A stretch of 54,568 nt of DNA from Parabacteroides sp. 52 (GCF_010500925.1 NZ_QVMG01000011.1:1-54568), one strand, 5' to 3'. Positions 1 to 9,320 are shown, counted from the stretch's first letter. Notes: generated by a model from the sequence alone, not told the origin. Made by a program: numbers and translations.

Positions 1-40
1 TTATCCAAGAAGAGGAGCCAGGATAGTGCTGGTTGGTGTA
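1..40. repeat. Right end of a DUF559-type inverted-repeat element (truncated by window)
   Basis: The first bases match, with small differences, the outer right end of the elements at 43561-43637 and 44524-44596: a small hairpin around CCAAGAAGAGGAGCCA followed by a GATAGTGC-like motif. The rest of the element lies outside the window, so whether it carries a gene cannot be seen. Confidence 0.7.
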
Positions 41-297
41 AGGGGATGTATTGCGGCCGTGGGATTGCATCCCACGGTTATTCATATAAAACCCTTTTAG
101 GGTTTCCGTGATCTGTTTATAACTATACCAACTGGATTTTCAGCTTGACCCTTTATAACTATACCAAGCCGATTTAGTGAGGAGTGGTTAGTGATTAATG
201 ATAAGTGATTTGAAGAGCGTGAAGAGGAGCGTGAAATATTTTCAATTTTGCTTTACGCTTCGCTAAGCGATCTGCGATTCAATTCTCCATTTTTCAA
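41..297. repeat. Intergenic repeat remnants
   Basis: No gene is visible. Bases about 52-110 are an inverted, slightly diverged copy of 44085-44142, with a CCGTGGG...CCCACGG palindrome and an AAACCC...GGGTTT palindrome. Two copies of a 16-base unit reading TTATAACTATACCAA follow at about 117-165. The remainder is AT-rich TAAT/TGAT-type sequence like that near 43640-43680. Confidence 0.6.
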
Positions 298-298
298 T

Positions 299-332
299 TA
301 AAAAAAGCTATCCCTTTAGGAGATAGCTTTTT
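299..332 (-). terminator. Rho-independent terminator after tRNA-Asn
   Basis: An AAAGCTATC / GATAGCTTT stem with a short loop is followed on the minus strand by a run of T. It sits directly downstream of the minus-strand tRNA-Asn. A/T runs on both sides could also let it work in the plus direction. Confidence 0.8.
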
Positions 333-333
333 G

Positions 334-407
334 CTCTTCCTCTTGGACTTGAACCAAGGACCCTCTGATTAACAGTCAGATGCTCTAACCAACTGAGCTA
401 AGGAAGA
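334..407 (-). tRNA. tRNA-Asn (GTT)
   Basis: A full cloverleaf folds on the minus strand. The acceptor stem is TCTTCCT/AGGAAGA, the D-arm GCTC...GAGC, the anticodon stem TCTGA/TCAGA with loop CTGTTAA (anticodon GTT, Asn), and the T-arm CTTGG TTCAAGT CCAAG. CCA is not encoded. Confidence 0.95.
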
Positions 408-540
408 ATTTGCTTTCCTGGTATTTCTCAATGCCTTTTGTGGAAAGCGTTGCAAAGGTAAATCTTATTTTTTATTCTGCAAATTTTTAGAGAAAAAAGT
501 TACCTTCTTTTGATATAGGTTTTCAAGACGACTCTCTTAC

Positions 541-1884
541 TTATAAAACAAGAGGTATGCCTCGGTAGAAATCCAATATCTTCGCCCGGAATATATAATT
601 ATATTTGGACTGGGTTTGTTCTGCCAGGCTTTGTGCGTATTTTGTTTTCGCCTCGCTGTATTCGAAGACGGTGCTTTTGCCTGCATTGTAACGTTCTTCG
701 GCATAGGAGAAGGCTTCTTTACTGGCTATAACCGATTTGTCGGAAGAGCGGTATTTCTCCTGGGCAGCGGTGGCATTGTAATAAGCTTGTTGTATCTCTT
801 TGTACAAAACCTTTTTGGCATTTTCCAACAATAGTTCGCGGTTCTTTATATTGATACGGGCAGAGCGTACACTGTTGCGCACCTGGAAACGATTGAAGAT
901 CGGTATACTCAGGCTGAGTCCAACAGTCTTTCTTTCGTTCTGTGTAAGCTGATCGCTGAAAGCGACATTGGATTCATTCATATTGTAATAATGATAGTAT
1001 CCGTTGCTATAGCTGGCATTGAGATTTAACTTGGGGAAATAACCGGCCTGTGCTACTTTAAGCATTTTCTTCTGACTTTCCAATAGGTATTCCTGCTCTT
1101 TGACCTGCGGTTTGTAGGTGACAGCCTGTTCGTATATATTATCGGGCGGTATGATGCTTCCCATATACTGTGTAATGGCATTGTCGACCACTGGGGCTAT
1201 CACATCAAAATCTTCTTTCTTTCGTTCGATCTCCAGGCTTTGTGCCAGGTCTAAAAGGGAGAGCTGTACATTATTTGTAGCCTCGGTCAATGAGACCTCG
1301 TCGCGGGCAAGCTGGGCTTTCATGTCGTAGAGTTGAGACAAGGGTACTTTGCCGGCTTGCACGAGTGCTTCGGTGCGTTCTATTTGCTCGCGGCTTTGGG
1401 AAACCTGCAACTGGGCAATGGCAAGGACCTCTTTGTTGTAGAGGACCTGCAGGAAGAAAGAAGCCACGTTGACGGCCAGATCCTCTTTGGCTTTGTTGAG
1501 ATTTTCGGTGGCAGCAAGCAGATCGAGTTTGCGCGCAGCGATATCATTGGGTATCTTCAGACCATCAAAAACAGGCATACTCAGGTAAAGTCCGAAAGAG
1601 GTGTTGGCCGAGTTTCTGTCAACGATCATTCCGTCTTTGCTGGGTGAGCGTCCGAAGTCGAAGTTCTGTCCCAGGTTGGCATTGAGGTCGGGCAACCAGC
1701 TGTGTTTGCTGGTATGCAAGTCTATCTCTTTTCCTTCTTCGGCCTGTTGTCTTTGTTTGAGGTCAATGTTATTCTCCAATGCATATTGAATACATTCCTC
1801 GAGCGTCCATTTCTTTGAAGAGGTTTGTGCCTGCAGGCTCCAAGAAAAGAGCAGAAACAGGGAGATATATACGATTTGTTTCAT
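541..1884 (-). CDS. TolC-family outer-membrane efflux protein
   Basis: This 447-residue protein is the likely outer-membrane exit duct of a tripartite exporter. A signal peptide (residues 1-20, ending LQAQ) is followed by the OEP start motif LEECIQYALENN, long helical stretches with two homologous halves, and a typical C-terminus (RYNAGKSTVFEYSEAKTKY). It is the last gene of the five-gene minus-strand operon and starts 16 bases after the adaptor gene. Family and topology are clear; the exported substrate is not. Length is normal for the family. Confidence 0.93.
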   Translation of the reverse strand: MKQIVYISLFLLFSWSLQAQTSSKKWTLEECIQYALENNIDLKQRQQAEEGKEIDLHTSKHSWLPDLNANLGQNFDFGRSPSKDGMIVDRNSANTSFGLYLSMPVFDGLKIPNDIAARKLDLLAATENLNKAKEDLAVNVASFFLQVLYNKEVLAIAQLQVSQSREQIERTEALVQAGKVPLSQLYDMKAQLARDEVSLTEATNNVQLSLLDLAQSLEIERKKEDFDVIAPVVDNAITQYMGSIIPPDNIYEQAVTYKPQVKEQEYLLESQKKMLKVAQAGYFPKLNLNASYSNGYYHYYNMNESNVAFSDQLTQNERKTVGLSLSIPIFNRFQVRNSVRSARINIKNRELLLENAKKVLYKEIQQAYYNATAAQEKYRSSDKSVIASKEAFSYAEERYNAGKSTVFEYSEAKTKYAQSLAEQTQSKYNYIFRAKILDFYRGIPLVL

Positions 1885-1900
1885 GTTGATTCCTCCGTTT

Positions 1901-3007
1901 TTATTTTTTCTTCGGGTCGATTACGGCTCCACGCACTTTGTCGTTGACCGTTAAGCCTTCTTTGACTTCTATCTTGATACCATCAGAGAGTCCCACCTGT
2001 ATGTTATGCCGTTCGAAAATCTGTTCCGGCTTTTCTTCTTTTACGAGTTGCACGAAGGCGGAGTCTCCGCTGAATTCCACTGTGCTTTCCGGAATGGTTA
2101 ACACATTGTTGGCCTGTTTCAATACGATCTCCGCATTGGCGCTATAACCGGCACGGATGAAAGCGTCATCGGGTATTTGGATTGCCGCCTTTATCTCAAA
2201 CATAACGGCTCCGTTTTCTTCTACACCTTTCGGAGATACATATTCCAATATAGCATCGAATGTGCGGCTTTCCATGGCACCGACAGTCAGTTTGATCGTC
2301 ATCCCTTCATGGATACGTCCCACTTCTGTTTCATCGACCTTGCCACGGAAGATCATATTACCCATATCGGCCACAGAAGCAATGGTCGTCCCGTCGTTGA
2401 ATGTATTGGACTGGATCACGGAGTTTCCGACTTTGATAGGCACATCAAGGATCATACCGGTGATGGTTGAGCGTACCTGTGTGGTACTGGCGGTTGTCGA
2501 CCTGCGTGAGATACCTTCACGTATGATTTCCAATGCGTCTTCGGCATTCTCTACTTCTTCTTTGGCTTTTTTGAAGTTGGAAGAAGAAAGTTCATAATCC
2601 TCCTTGGCTACGACCCCTTGTTTGTATAGATCTTCGTCGCGTTTGAAAGAGGCTGTAATCTGTTCCAGGTTGATTTGGGCAACCCGCACACGTGATTCGG
2701 CACTGTTCAGCTGTACCATTTCGGGGATTACTTTGATCTTGGCAATGATTTCGCCTTCTTTGACCATCTGGCCGGCTTCTTTGAGTAATTCGGATATAAT
2801 GCCGGACATTTGTGGCTTGATAAGCACTTCGTCGCGGGGTTCCACCTTTCCTGTGGCTACTGTTTTTGTTTGTACGGTATCTTCTTTCGGAGATACGAAT
2901 TCGTACGTTGTAATGACAGGGCGTGATTTCTGCCATAAGAAATAGAATGTACCTATAACGGCCAATCCAACGAATGCAAGCAGTATAATTCTACCAATCT
3001 TTTTCAT
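1901..3007 (-). CDS. Periplasmic adaptor (membrane fusion protein, MacA/HlyD-like)
   Basis: This 368-residue adaptor links inner-membrane ABC permeases to the TolC-like channel. It has an N-terminal membrane anchor (about residues 6-25), a lipoyl/barrel-sandwich half-motif (VLIKPQMSGIISELLKEAGQ, about 62-81), a helical hairpin (about 95-165), the second lipoyl half around GMILDVPIKVGNSV, and a beta-barrel with a C-terminal membrane-proximal domain. It lies between a permease gene and the tolC-like gene, all on the minus strand with short gaps. The MacA-type assignment is firm; the substrate is unknown. Confidence 0.93.
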   Translation of the reverse strand: MKKIGRIILLAFVGLAVIGTFYFLWQKSRPVITTYEFVSPKEDTVQTKTVATGKVEPRDEVLIKPQMSGIISELLKEAGQMVKEGEIIAKIKVIPEMVQLNSAESRVRVAQINLEQITASFKRDEDLYKQGVVAKEDYELSSSNFKKAKEEVENAEDALEIIREGISRRSTTASTTQVRSTITGMILDVPIKVGNSVIQSNTFNDGTTIASVADMGNMIFRGKVDETEVGRIHEGMTIKLTVGAMESRTFDAILEYVSPKGVEENGAVMFEIKAAIQIPDDAFIRAGYSANAEIVLKQANNVLTIPESTVEFSGDSAFVQLVKEEKPEQIFERHNIQVGLSDGIKIEVKEGLTVNDKVRGAVIDPKKK

Positions 3008-3033
3008 GTGATTCTGTATTGTATTTGTTATTA

Positions 3034-4296
3034 TTATTCTTCACGTATCGCGTCTATTGCCTTGATTTGCATAGCTCGCCAAGCAGGTATCAGGCCAGCG
3101 AAAAGGCCGCTGAAAAGCAAGACTGTAGTAGCTATGACGGCTGTACCTATGTCTATCTGGGGAGCATCAAAGAATGTGCCGTCTGCCCCGGCGGCATTGT
3201 TCAACATAAGCCGGCTTACCATATCCAAGAGGAAAACCCCCAGGGTCAATCCCAGAAGCCCGGCCATGGTGGTCAACAGCAGACTTTCGCTCATCACCTG
3301 GGAGATGATATTGAACGGTTTGGCTCCCAGAGCACGGCGGACACCAATTTCATTCGTACGTTCCTTGACGGTCACCATCATGATATTACTCACCCCGATC
3401 ACTCCGGCCAGTAAGGTGCCCATGCCGACAAGCCATACCAGGATATTTATTCCCAGGAAAAGCATATTGAATGTTTCGAATTGCTTGGCAATGGTAAAGC
3501 TGGCGACGGCCTGTTCGTCGTTGGGTGCAATCTCGTTTTGCGAACGCAGGACTTCTTTGATATCGTCTACCATTACATCACATACATGTCCGTCTTCGGC
3601 TGTTGCACAAAGGAACCAGAATTTATCACCCATATTGGCTGTCTGTTGCAGGGTCGTGAAAGGCACCATGATACTTTCTGAGGTACGCCCGCCAATCTGT
3701 ACCCGCGCCTTGGGTTTGATCACCCCTACCACCTGATAGTAAATGCCGTTGGCACGAATGTATTGGCCGATGGGATCTTCGTTTTTGTCGAAGAGTACAT
3801 CCCGGACAATGTCTCCGATGATACATACTTTCCGTGTTTCGTGTACATCTATTTCATTCAGAAGACGGCCCTCCAGTATATGCTGGGTTTCTATGTGGAA
3901 GTATTCGGAATACACCCCTCGTACGTTATAAGTGCCGGCTTTTTGTCCTTTCACTACATTGTTCGTTCCTCCCCACTGCATAACCATGGGAGAAATATAT
4001 TTAACGCCTTTCACACGGGCGCGTATCGTTTCCAGGTCGCGGTTGCGCATTTGCCAATAACGTCCCTTTTTATATCCTTTGTAAGGTTCACCGGTACGTT
4101 CGGAAAAGAAGAAAGCCGAATTGGTAGAGAACCCCTCTACATTCTTCATGATGCCATTCTTGAAACCATTGCCGGATCCCAACAGGACAACCAGCATGAG
4201 GATGCCCCAGAATACCCCAAAGCAGGTCAGCATACTTCGCGTCTTGTTACGGGTTATCGTCACCCATATCTCTTGCCACCGATCTAAATCAAACAT
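3034..4296 (-). CDS. MacB-like ABC transporter permease (FtsX family), second copy
   Basis: This 420-residue inner-membrane permease has an N-terminal transmembrane helix (about residues 20-43), a large periplasmic MacB-core domain, and three C-terminal helices of the FtsX domain. The coupling-helix region reads NEIGVRRALGAKPFNIISQV. No ATPase domain is fused, so it depends on the separate ATPase gene at 5570-6262. It is paralogous to the next upstream permease, and the two probably form a heterodimer. It ends with the family-typical IKAIDAIREE tail. Confidence 0.93.
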   Translation of the reverse strand: MFDLDRWQEIWVTITRNKTRSMLTCFGVFWGILMLVVLLGSGNGFKNGIMKNVEGFSTNSAFFFSERTGEPYKGYKKGRYWQMRNRDLETIRARVKGVKYISPMVMQWGGTNNVVKGQKAGTYNVRGVYSEYFHIETQHILEGRLLNEIDVHETRKVCIIGDIVRDVLFDKNEDPIGQYIRANGIYYQVVGVIKPKARVQIGGRTSESIMVPFTTLQQTANMGDKFWFLCATAEDGHVCDVMVDDIKEVLRSQNEIAPNDEQAVASFTIAKQFETFNMLFLGINILVWLVGMGTLLAGVIGVSNIMMVTVKERTNEIGVRRALGAKPFNIISQVMSESLLLTTMAGLLGLTLGVFLLDMVSRLMLNNAAGADGTFFDAPQIDIGTAVIATTVLLFSGLFAGLIPAWRAMQIKAIDAIREE

Positions 4297-4317
4297 GCTT
4301 ATCTCTTTTATTATTTT

Positions 4318-5583
4318 TTATTCGTGTCTCATGGCCTCAATAGCCGTTATCTTTACTGCTTTACGGGCTGGGAAATATCCGGCAAGTACGCCTGCTATCA
4401 TTAATAATAGGGTCGAAGAAAGGGCTATACTCATGTTGACGGTCGGATTGCGGAAGATAGTCATATCGTCGCGCGAAACCGTTTGCCCGGCATTCATATT
4501 CTCCATCACTGCGTTGATGATTTCTGTGATGCCAATGCCGCACACCATGCCGATATACCCAAAGACAGCCGTTATGATAATAGACTCAACAATGATGAGT
4601 TTCAAAATGGAGAAAGGGGTCGCTCCGATTGCTTTACGTATACCGAATTCTTTGGTACGCTCCCGCACGGTGATCAACATGATATTGCTTACGCCCACCA
4701 CCCCGGCAGTGAGGGTTCCTATACCGATGATCCAGATAAAAAGGGTGATGCCGTTCAGCATACCGTTTAACATCTGAAACTCTTCGATGGCACTCCACAT
4801 ACCAATGGCCCGGGTATCTTCCGGATCAAAGCGGTGGCGCTGGGCGAATTGTGCGCGTATACGTTTTTCAAAGGCTTCGCTTTCTTCTTTTGTATAGATG
4901 CCGTTGACTGTAAAATTTATCTCGTCCAAGCCATACCCTCGTTTATACAAGAGTTGTGCCGTACTGAAAGGTACGTAGGCAGGGGCGTCGTTGTTGTTAT
5001 CCTCCGCTTTGTAAATGCCAATGACCTGGTAGGCCATTTGTCCGACTTTCAAGTGTTTACCCAGTGGATCTTCTCCTTTGAAAAGCACTTGCTTCATGCG
5101 GGGGCTGATAACGATAACCTTGCGTTTCTCCAAGATGTCTATATCATTGATAAAGCGTCCGTTGCCTACAGGCATTTCTATCTTATTGATATATTGCATA
5201 TCGGGATGTATGCCCCGCAGGGAGTATACGTTGTATTCTTCGCCATAGGTGAGGGTGTCGCTTCGGTAGATGATGCCTGTTTTCAAATCGATCTCCGGAT
5301 TTAAGCGGGCTAACTCTTCGAAGTCCTCCGATTTAAACCGGACACGGCGGTTGGTTTGCATGCCTTTATATGGCTTGGTAGCCGTACGTGGCCAGATAGC
5401 TACCTGGTTGGTAGCCATATTGTCGAAGTTGTAAATGATACCGTTTCGCATCCCGTTTCCTGCTCCCAACAGAACGATAAGCATAAATATACCCCATGCC
5501 ACCGAGAAGCCTGTCAGGAAGGTGCGCAGTTTGTTCTTCTTGACCGTGCTCCATATCTCGCGGAAATTATCAAAATCGAACAT
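4318..5583 (-). CDS. MacB-like ABC transporter permease (FtsX family), first copy
   Basis: This 421-residue permease has the same architecture as its neighbour: an N-terminal helix, a periplasmic MacB_PCD-type domain, and three C-terminal helices with the coupling sequence [20 protein letters not shown]. Its start overlaps the end of the ATPase gene by 14 bases, which implies translational coupling. Together with the ATPase, the adaptor and the TolC protein it forms a MacAB-TolC-type exporter with separate ATPase and permease chains. Confidence 0.93.
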   Translation of the reverse strand: MFDFDNFREIWSTVKKNKLRTFLTGFSVAWGIFMLIVLLGAGNGMRNGIIYNFDNMATNQVAIWPRTATKPYKGMQTNRRVRFKSEDFEELARLNPEIDLKTGIIYRSDTLTYGEEYNVYSLRGIHPDMQYINKIEMPVGNGRFINDIDILEKRKVIVISPRMKQVLFKGEDPLGKHLKVGQMAYQVIGIYKAEDNNNDAPAYVPFSTAQLLYKRGYGLDEINFTVNGIYTKEESEAFEKRIRAQFAQRHRFDPEDTRAIGMWSAIEEFQMLNGMLNGITLFIWIIGIGTLTAGVVGVSNIMLITVRERTKEFGIRKAIGATPFSILKLIIVESIIITAVFGYIGMVCGIGITEIINAVMENMNAGQTVSRDDMTIFRNPTVNMSIALSSTLLLMIAGVLAGYFPARKAVKITAIEAMRHE

Positions 5584-6262
5584 GGCCGGCTCCTTTATCT
5601 ATGGATTCAATTACTCCGTCTTTCAAGCGTATGATTTTGTCGGTCACATCTGCCACCGATTGTTCATGGGTAACAATGATCATGGTCATCCCTTCTTGGT
5701 TTACCTTTTTCAGCAATTCCATCACCTCTACCGTGGTCACACTGTCCAATGCACCGGTAGGCTCATCGGCCAGGATCATCTGTGGCTTGGCAATCAGGGC
5801 GCGGGCGATAGCGACCCGTTGTTTTTGTCCTCCCGACATTTCGTTCGGCATATGCTCCGCCCAGTCTTTCAACCCGACCATGTCGAGGTATTCCAAGGCT
5901 ATCTGGTTGCGCTTTCTCCGGTTCATCCCCTGATAGTAGAGGGGAAGGGCCACGTTTTCCATGGCATTCTTGAAAGAGATGAGATTAAATGATTGGAAGA
6001 TAAATCCGATCATTTGGTTGCGAAGTTCTGCTGCCCGGGTCTCACGCAGGTCTTTGATCAGATGCCCGTTTAAGGTGTACGAACCGGTATCGTACGTATC
6101 CAATATGCCCAGGATATTTAATAAGGTTGATTTGCCGGATCCGGAAGCCCCCATGATGGAAACCATTTCTCCTTTTTCTATATCCAGATTAATCCCTTTC
6201 AACACATGCAATGGCGCACCATTATAATATGTTTTATTGATATCTTTCAGTTGAATGATCAT
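5570..6262 (-). CDS. ABC transporter ATP-binding protein (MacB/LolD type)
   Basis: This 230-residue ATPase powers the two downstream permeases. Visible motifs are Walker [10 protein letters not shown] (38-46), Q-loop Q90, signature MSGGQKQR (142-149), Walker B MILADEP (162-168) and H-loop H199. It is the first gene of the operon. A minus-strand -7-like box (TACATTTG, 6364-6371) lies about 100 bases upstream and may be its promoter, although no good -33 box accompanies it. MacB/LolD-type assignment rests on sequence and context; the substrate could be a peptide, lipid or drug. Confidence 0.95.
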   Translation of the reverse strand: MIIQLKDINKTYYNGAPLHVLKGINLDIEKGEMVSIMGASGSGKSTLLNILGILDTYDTGSYTLNGHLIKDLRETRAAELRNQMIGFIFQSFNLISFKNAMENVALPLYYQGMNRRKRNQIALEYLDMVGLKDWAEHMPNEMSGGQKQRVAIARALIAKPQMILADEPTGALDSVTTVEVMELLKKVNQEGMTMIIVTHEQSVADVTDKIIRLKDGVIESIDKGAGHVRF

Positions 6263-6453
6263 ATAATTGTCGTTTGTTTCTTATTTTTTCGGAACAGGTG
6301 TCTTTTTGTAAAAGACGTTATACTTGTATACTTGTTACAAATGGTTTACTCTTTTTTGTTTGGCAAATGTATGTTATTGGAAGATACCTTGTATCGCAAG
6401 GTACTGAAAATTACAAAATATTAACAATCTATCTTTCCTTCGATGATTTTTTC

Positions 6454-6569
6454 GGGGGAATATTCTGTTGCCGATGGGCTTCGTCGATATTGCCGAAGCG
6501 CATCGACAATATTGCTGAAGCGCATCGTCAATATTGCTGATGGGCATCGGCAACAGAATATCCGCCCGA
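6454..6569. repeat. 22-nt palindromic repeat array with terminal inverted repeats (copy 1)
   Basis: Four consecutive 22-base units, each an imperfect palindrome of the form ATTG-CGA-GCGCATCG-CAAT, lie between 17-base perfect terminal inverted repeats (6460-6476 and 6545-6561). The repeats extend imperfectly outwards with TTCGGG. It occupies the gap between the export operon and hicA. No gene is visible in 6263-6701 otherwise. A relative lies at 32794-32891. Confidence 0.8.
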
Positions 6570-6701
6570 ATTGCAAATAGAAATGAATGATTTCAGGCGG
6601 GTAGGGTAACTAATTGTATACTTTTAACAAATAAATCTCTCCGTTTATTTGCATATAAGTAACTATATGTATACCTTTATGTAGTCGAACTAAAACCAGT
6701 A

Positions 6702-6884
6702 ATGAAGTATACAGAGTTTCACCGGAAGATTAAAAAAAATGGATGGTCATACCTCTATGCCGAGGGAAGTCATTACTTCTATGAAAAAGACGGGGTAAAG
6801 TCTCCCCCTGTTCCGTTTCACGGATCGAAAGAGATGTACGAACCATTACGTAGATCAATCGAAAGGCAGATGGGGCTTAAATAA
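6702..6884 (+). CDS. hicA: HicA-family mRNA interferase toxin
   Basis: This 60-residue protein has the HicA double-stranded-RNA-binding-like fold signature. A KKNGW segment precedes GSHYFYEK, with the conserved catalytic His at residue 24, followed by PFHGSKEM. HicA toxins cleave mRNA independently of ribosome position in a growing peptide. The gene begins 30 bases before the hicB gene and is normal in length. Toxin-first order is standard for hicAB, and activity is inferred from the family. Confidence 0.9.
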   Translation: MKYTEFHRKIKKNGWSYLYAEGSHYFYEKDGVKSPPVPFHGSKEMYEPLRRSIERQMGLK

Positions 6885-6914
6885 TCTCGCTTTTCCATTA
6901 AATAAATAGAAGAC

Positions 6915-7313
6915 ATGAGAAAGATTATTATTTCAATAGGGGCAAGCATGGACCATTTTGGAGCGTATGCCGAGAATTGTGAGGGTGTATATGGTGCTGG
7001 CAATACTGCTAAAGAAGCGGTTGATAACGCTAAAGAAGGGTTGCGGTTGTTGAAGGAGTCGCGCCCGGAAGATCAATGGCCGGATATATTAAAGGGTGAA
7101 TATGAATTTGTGTACAGATACGATATACAGAGTATATTGAATTACTATCTCGGTATATTAAAAGCCCCGGCACTGGAACGACTGACGGGTGTAAACCAAA
7201 AACAACTGCATCATTATGCAAGCGGGCTAAAGATGCCTCGTGAGCAGCAAAAACAAAAAATCATCAAGGGTCTTCATGCGTTAGGCAGAGAATTGATGGC
7301 CGCGGAACTCTGA
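6915..7313 (+). CDS. hicB: HicB-family antitoxin
   Basis: This 132-residue protein has the degenerate RNase H-like HicB domain at residues 3-50 (motifs GAYAENCEGVYGAGNTAKEA and AKEGL). A C-terminal helix-turn-helix follows at about 84-125 (LERLTGVNQKQLHHYASG), which should bind the operon promoter. It neutralises the adjacent HicA and probably autorepresses the pair. The HTH resembles the XRE type rather than a ribbon-helix-helix. Confidence 0.9.
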   Translation: MRKIIISIGASMDHFGAYAENCEGVYGAGNTAKEAVDNAKEGLRLLKESRPEDQWPDILKGEYEFVYRYDIQSILNYYLGILKAPALERLTGVNQKQLHHYASGLKMPREQQKQKIIKGLHALGRELMAAEL

Positions 7314-7392
7314 TGTTTTTTGACGCTAAAATGTTTTGCGTTGTGTGGGCTGTCTGTTTAGGCAACCCTTTTTTTGTTGTATTTGCATAAAC

Positions 7393-7422
7393 AAAAAAAG
7401 ACCAATCTGGTAAGATTGATCT
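7393..7422 (-). terminator. Terminator after tRNA-Arg
   Basis: A ten-base stem (AGACCAATCT with AGATTGATCT, one G-T pair) with a short loop is followed on the minus strand by seven T. It lies just downstream of the minus-strand tRNA-Arg and faces the end of hicB. Confidence 0.75.
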
Positions 7423-7429
7423 TCTTATG

Positions 7430-7501
7430 TACCCCCGAGCAGAATCGAACTGCTATCTAAAATTTAGGAAATTCTTGTTCTATCCGTTGAACTACAGGGG
7501 C
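7430..7501 (-). tRNA. tRNA-Arg (CCT)
   Basis: The minus strand folds as a cloverleaf. The acceptor stem is GCCCCTG/CGGGGGT and the D-arm GTTC...GAAC. The anticodon stem closes the loop TTCCTAA (anticodon CCT, Arg AGG), and the T-arm is GCAG TTCGATT CTGC. CCA is not encoded. Confidence 0.92.
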
Positions 7502-7618
7502 ATATTGGGTTTGATTCCTTGAAAAAACAGAAAGATCGCTATCTCCCTAAGGCCGTTTGGGGAAGGTGCGACAAAAGTATAATCTTTTCCGCAATTGCAC
7601 AAATGATGAACGGGCAAA

Positions 7619-8344
7619 CTAATCAAAGAGAGATTGCAGGACAGCGACGGAGCGTATCTCCGGGAATTCGGGCAAATGAAGGCGGTAATACTCCAGGATG
7701 CGGTGGATAATCCCCACCCGGTCCTGTCGGGAAAAAGAATAGAGAGACATATTTTCGTAACTGATACGGAATAGGCGGGCAAACACGAGGCTTTCGCCTT
7801 TTCCTAGATAATGTCCACCCAGCGGTTGTTTTTCTGTGAAGATACCGTTTTGCATGTCGAAGTAATACCCCTCCCGGTATGTTTCCGTATGTGGAAAGAT
7901 CCCCAGGTAATGCAAGAGTCCCAATAGAAAAACAAGATGAAAGTTGGCAATGCCCTCTTCTGTATTTTCCAATAAATGAATCGATTTGTATAGATAATCA
8001 AACAGGCGAGGGTCTGATTCTGTTTCTTTGACGACCCGGTAAAGCACTTCGGATAAAAATAAAGCCAATACGTTTTTTACCGGATTGCAAAAAAGGTGGG
8101 TAAGCGGAAAGCAGTTTTTTGTCTCTTTGATCCGGTGCAGGTCGCGCTTGGTTTGGTGGTCTACCTCCATCTCCAAAACAGAAAGTGGCATAAACAAAGC
8201 CTTGGATACCGTACTCTTTCTTCCCCTGTTACGGGAGACCAGGTAAGAGACGCGTCCGAAAGCCTCCGTATACATATATATAATGGTGTATTTATCATTA
8301 TAAGGAATGGTATGTAATACGATTCCCCGTGTTTTACTCAGCAT
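7619..8344 (-). CDS. recO: DNA repair protein RecO
   Basis: This 241-residue protein fits RecO, which loads RecA onto SSB-coated single-stranded DNA with RecR. The start at MLSKTRGIVLHTIPYNDKY gives the conserved N-terminal OB-fold opening. An in-frame ATG 72 bases upstream would add 24 residues not typical of the family. The helical middle (LALFLSEVLYRVVKE) and the C-terminal FARLFRISYENM region fit the family. It stands alone on the minus strand. Confidence 0.9.
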   Translation of the reverse strand: MLSKTRGIVLHTIPYNDKYTIIYMYTEAFGRVSYLVSRNRGRKSTVSKALFMPLSVLEMEVDHQTKRDLHRIKETKNCFPLTHLFCNPVKNVLALFLSEVLYRVVKETESDPRLFDYLYKSIHLLENTEEGIANFHLVFLLGLLHYLGIFPHTETYREGYYFDMQNGIFTEKQPLGGHYLGKGESLVFARLFRISYENMSLYSFSRQDRVGIIHRILEYYRLHLPEFPEIRSVAVLQSLFD

Positions 8345-8586
8345 TCTGTCTTTGTTTATGAAATACAAAGGTAGTGAAAGGTGAGCGTAATCCGAAAAGG
8401 AAAAAATATTTTCCATCGAGGATTGCCGGGTATTCTCTTATTTTGCGTTAAAGAAGCTCCCAGGAAATGTATGTATGTCGCTGAAAAATAAATAATTCGG
8501 GAAGTATTTCTGGGAGTTGTGTAAGGTGTATTGGTTCTAAAGAGAAGTTAAAACGATAACTTTTATTCAATTTTCTTAGGAAATCC

Positions 8587-8617
8587 TTTGGTAGTTTGCC
8601 GGGATGATCTATCTTTG
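8587..8617 (+). promoter_or_regulatory. Promoter of tRNA-Glu / rpsT unit
   Basis: A Bacteroidetes-type -33 box TTTG (8587-8590) and a -7 box TATCTTTG (8610-8617) are separated by 19 bases, about 60 bases before the first tRNA-Glu. The rest of 8345-8677 shows no convincing gene. Confidence 0.7.
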
Positions 8618-8677
8618 CAGTCGCAATTCGGGAGAGGAAACTCTTTAGAGTGCTAAAAGTGAGAACTTTGACAGTTT

Positions 8678-8749
8678 GGCCCATTCGTCTATCGGTTAGG
8701 ACGCAAGATTTTCATTCTTGAAAGAGGGGTTCGATTCCCCTATGGGCTA
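8678..8749 (+). tRNA. tRNA-Glu (TTC), copy 1
   Basis: The cloverleaf has acceptor stem GGCCCAT/ATGGGCT and anticodon stem CAAGA/TCTTG with loop TTTTCAT (anticodon TTC, Glu). The T-arm is AGGGG TTCGATT CCCCT. It is identical to the copy at 9105-9176 and lies 34 bases upstream of rpsT. Confidence 0.96.
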
Positions 8750-8783
8750 CAAATTAAAAGAAAATAATAAGATATAAAAGAAA

Positions 8784-9041
8784 ATGGCAAATCACAAGTC
8801 ATCACTGAAAAGAATCAGACAGACAAACGCAAGACGTTTGCATAACAGATATTATGCAAAAACAGCTCGTAATGCTATGCGTGTTTTGCGTGCGACTGAA
8901 GATCAGAACGAAGCTCAGGCTTTATACCCAAAAGTTTGCTCTATGCTGGATAAACTTGCCAAAAAGAACATTATCCACAAGAACAAAGCTGGTAACTTAA
9001 AGTCTAAGTTGGCTAAGCATATCAATAAATTAGCTAAGTAA
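8784..9041 (+). CDS. rpsT: 30S ribosomal protein S20
   Basis: This 85-residue, strongly basic helical protein starts [18 protein letters not shown], the S20 signature. S20 binds 16S rRNA in the body of the small subunit and is added early in assembly. The gene sits between two identical tRNA-Glu genes and has its own terminator, so the first tRNA and rpsT may share a transcript. Confidence 0.97.
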   Translation: MANHKSSLKRIRQTNARRLHNRYYAKTARNAMRVLRATEDQNEAQALYPKVCSMLDKLAKKNIIHKNKAGNLKSKLAKHINKLAK

Positions 9042-9067
9042 GAGGTAAATTACTTCCATAAGTATAT

Positions 9068-9094
9068 AGCCGGACTGATAAGCCCGGCTTTTTT
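9068..9094 (+). terminator. Terminator after rpsT
   Basis: An AGCCGG/CCGGCT stem with a ten-base loop is followed by six T, 27 bases after the rpsT stop codon and just before the second tRNA-Glu. Confidence 0.85.
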
Positions 9095-9104
9095 ACCACA
9101 CGAT

Positions 9105-9176
9105 GGCCCATTCGTCTATCGGTTAGGACGCAAGATTTTCATTCTTGAAAGAGGGGTTCGATTCCCCTATGGGCTA
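9105..9176 (+). tRNA. tRNA-Glu (TTC), copy 2
   Basis: All 72 bases are identical to the gene at 8678-8749: same acceptor stem, TTC anticodon and T-arm. It follows the rpsT terminator closely, so it may depend on read-through or on its own weak promoter. Confidence 0.96.
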
Positions 9177-9320
9177 CCGAAAGAGAGATAAAACAGGTTT
9201 TTATCTCTCTTTTTTGCGTACTTCTGTTTTATACTATTTTCCCTATTCTTCCCTGTTCATGTCAATTATTTTCGTTATATTTGCAGGATGTAGGATGCGC
9301 CTTGGTATAGCTCAAATAAG

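Noticed and set aside
3008..4777. Long plus-strand frames opposite the two permease genes
   Set aside because: They are shadows of well-supported MacB-like genes and have no domain content.
6454..6569. CRISPR array
   Set aside because: The 22-base units are adjacent, imperfect and self-complementary, with no unique spacers and no cas genes.
8448..8684. 78-codon minus-strand gene
   Set aside because: It runs over the tRNA-Glu start and the promoter boxes and has no recognisable motif.
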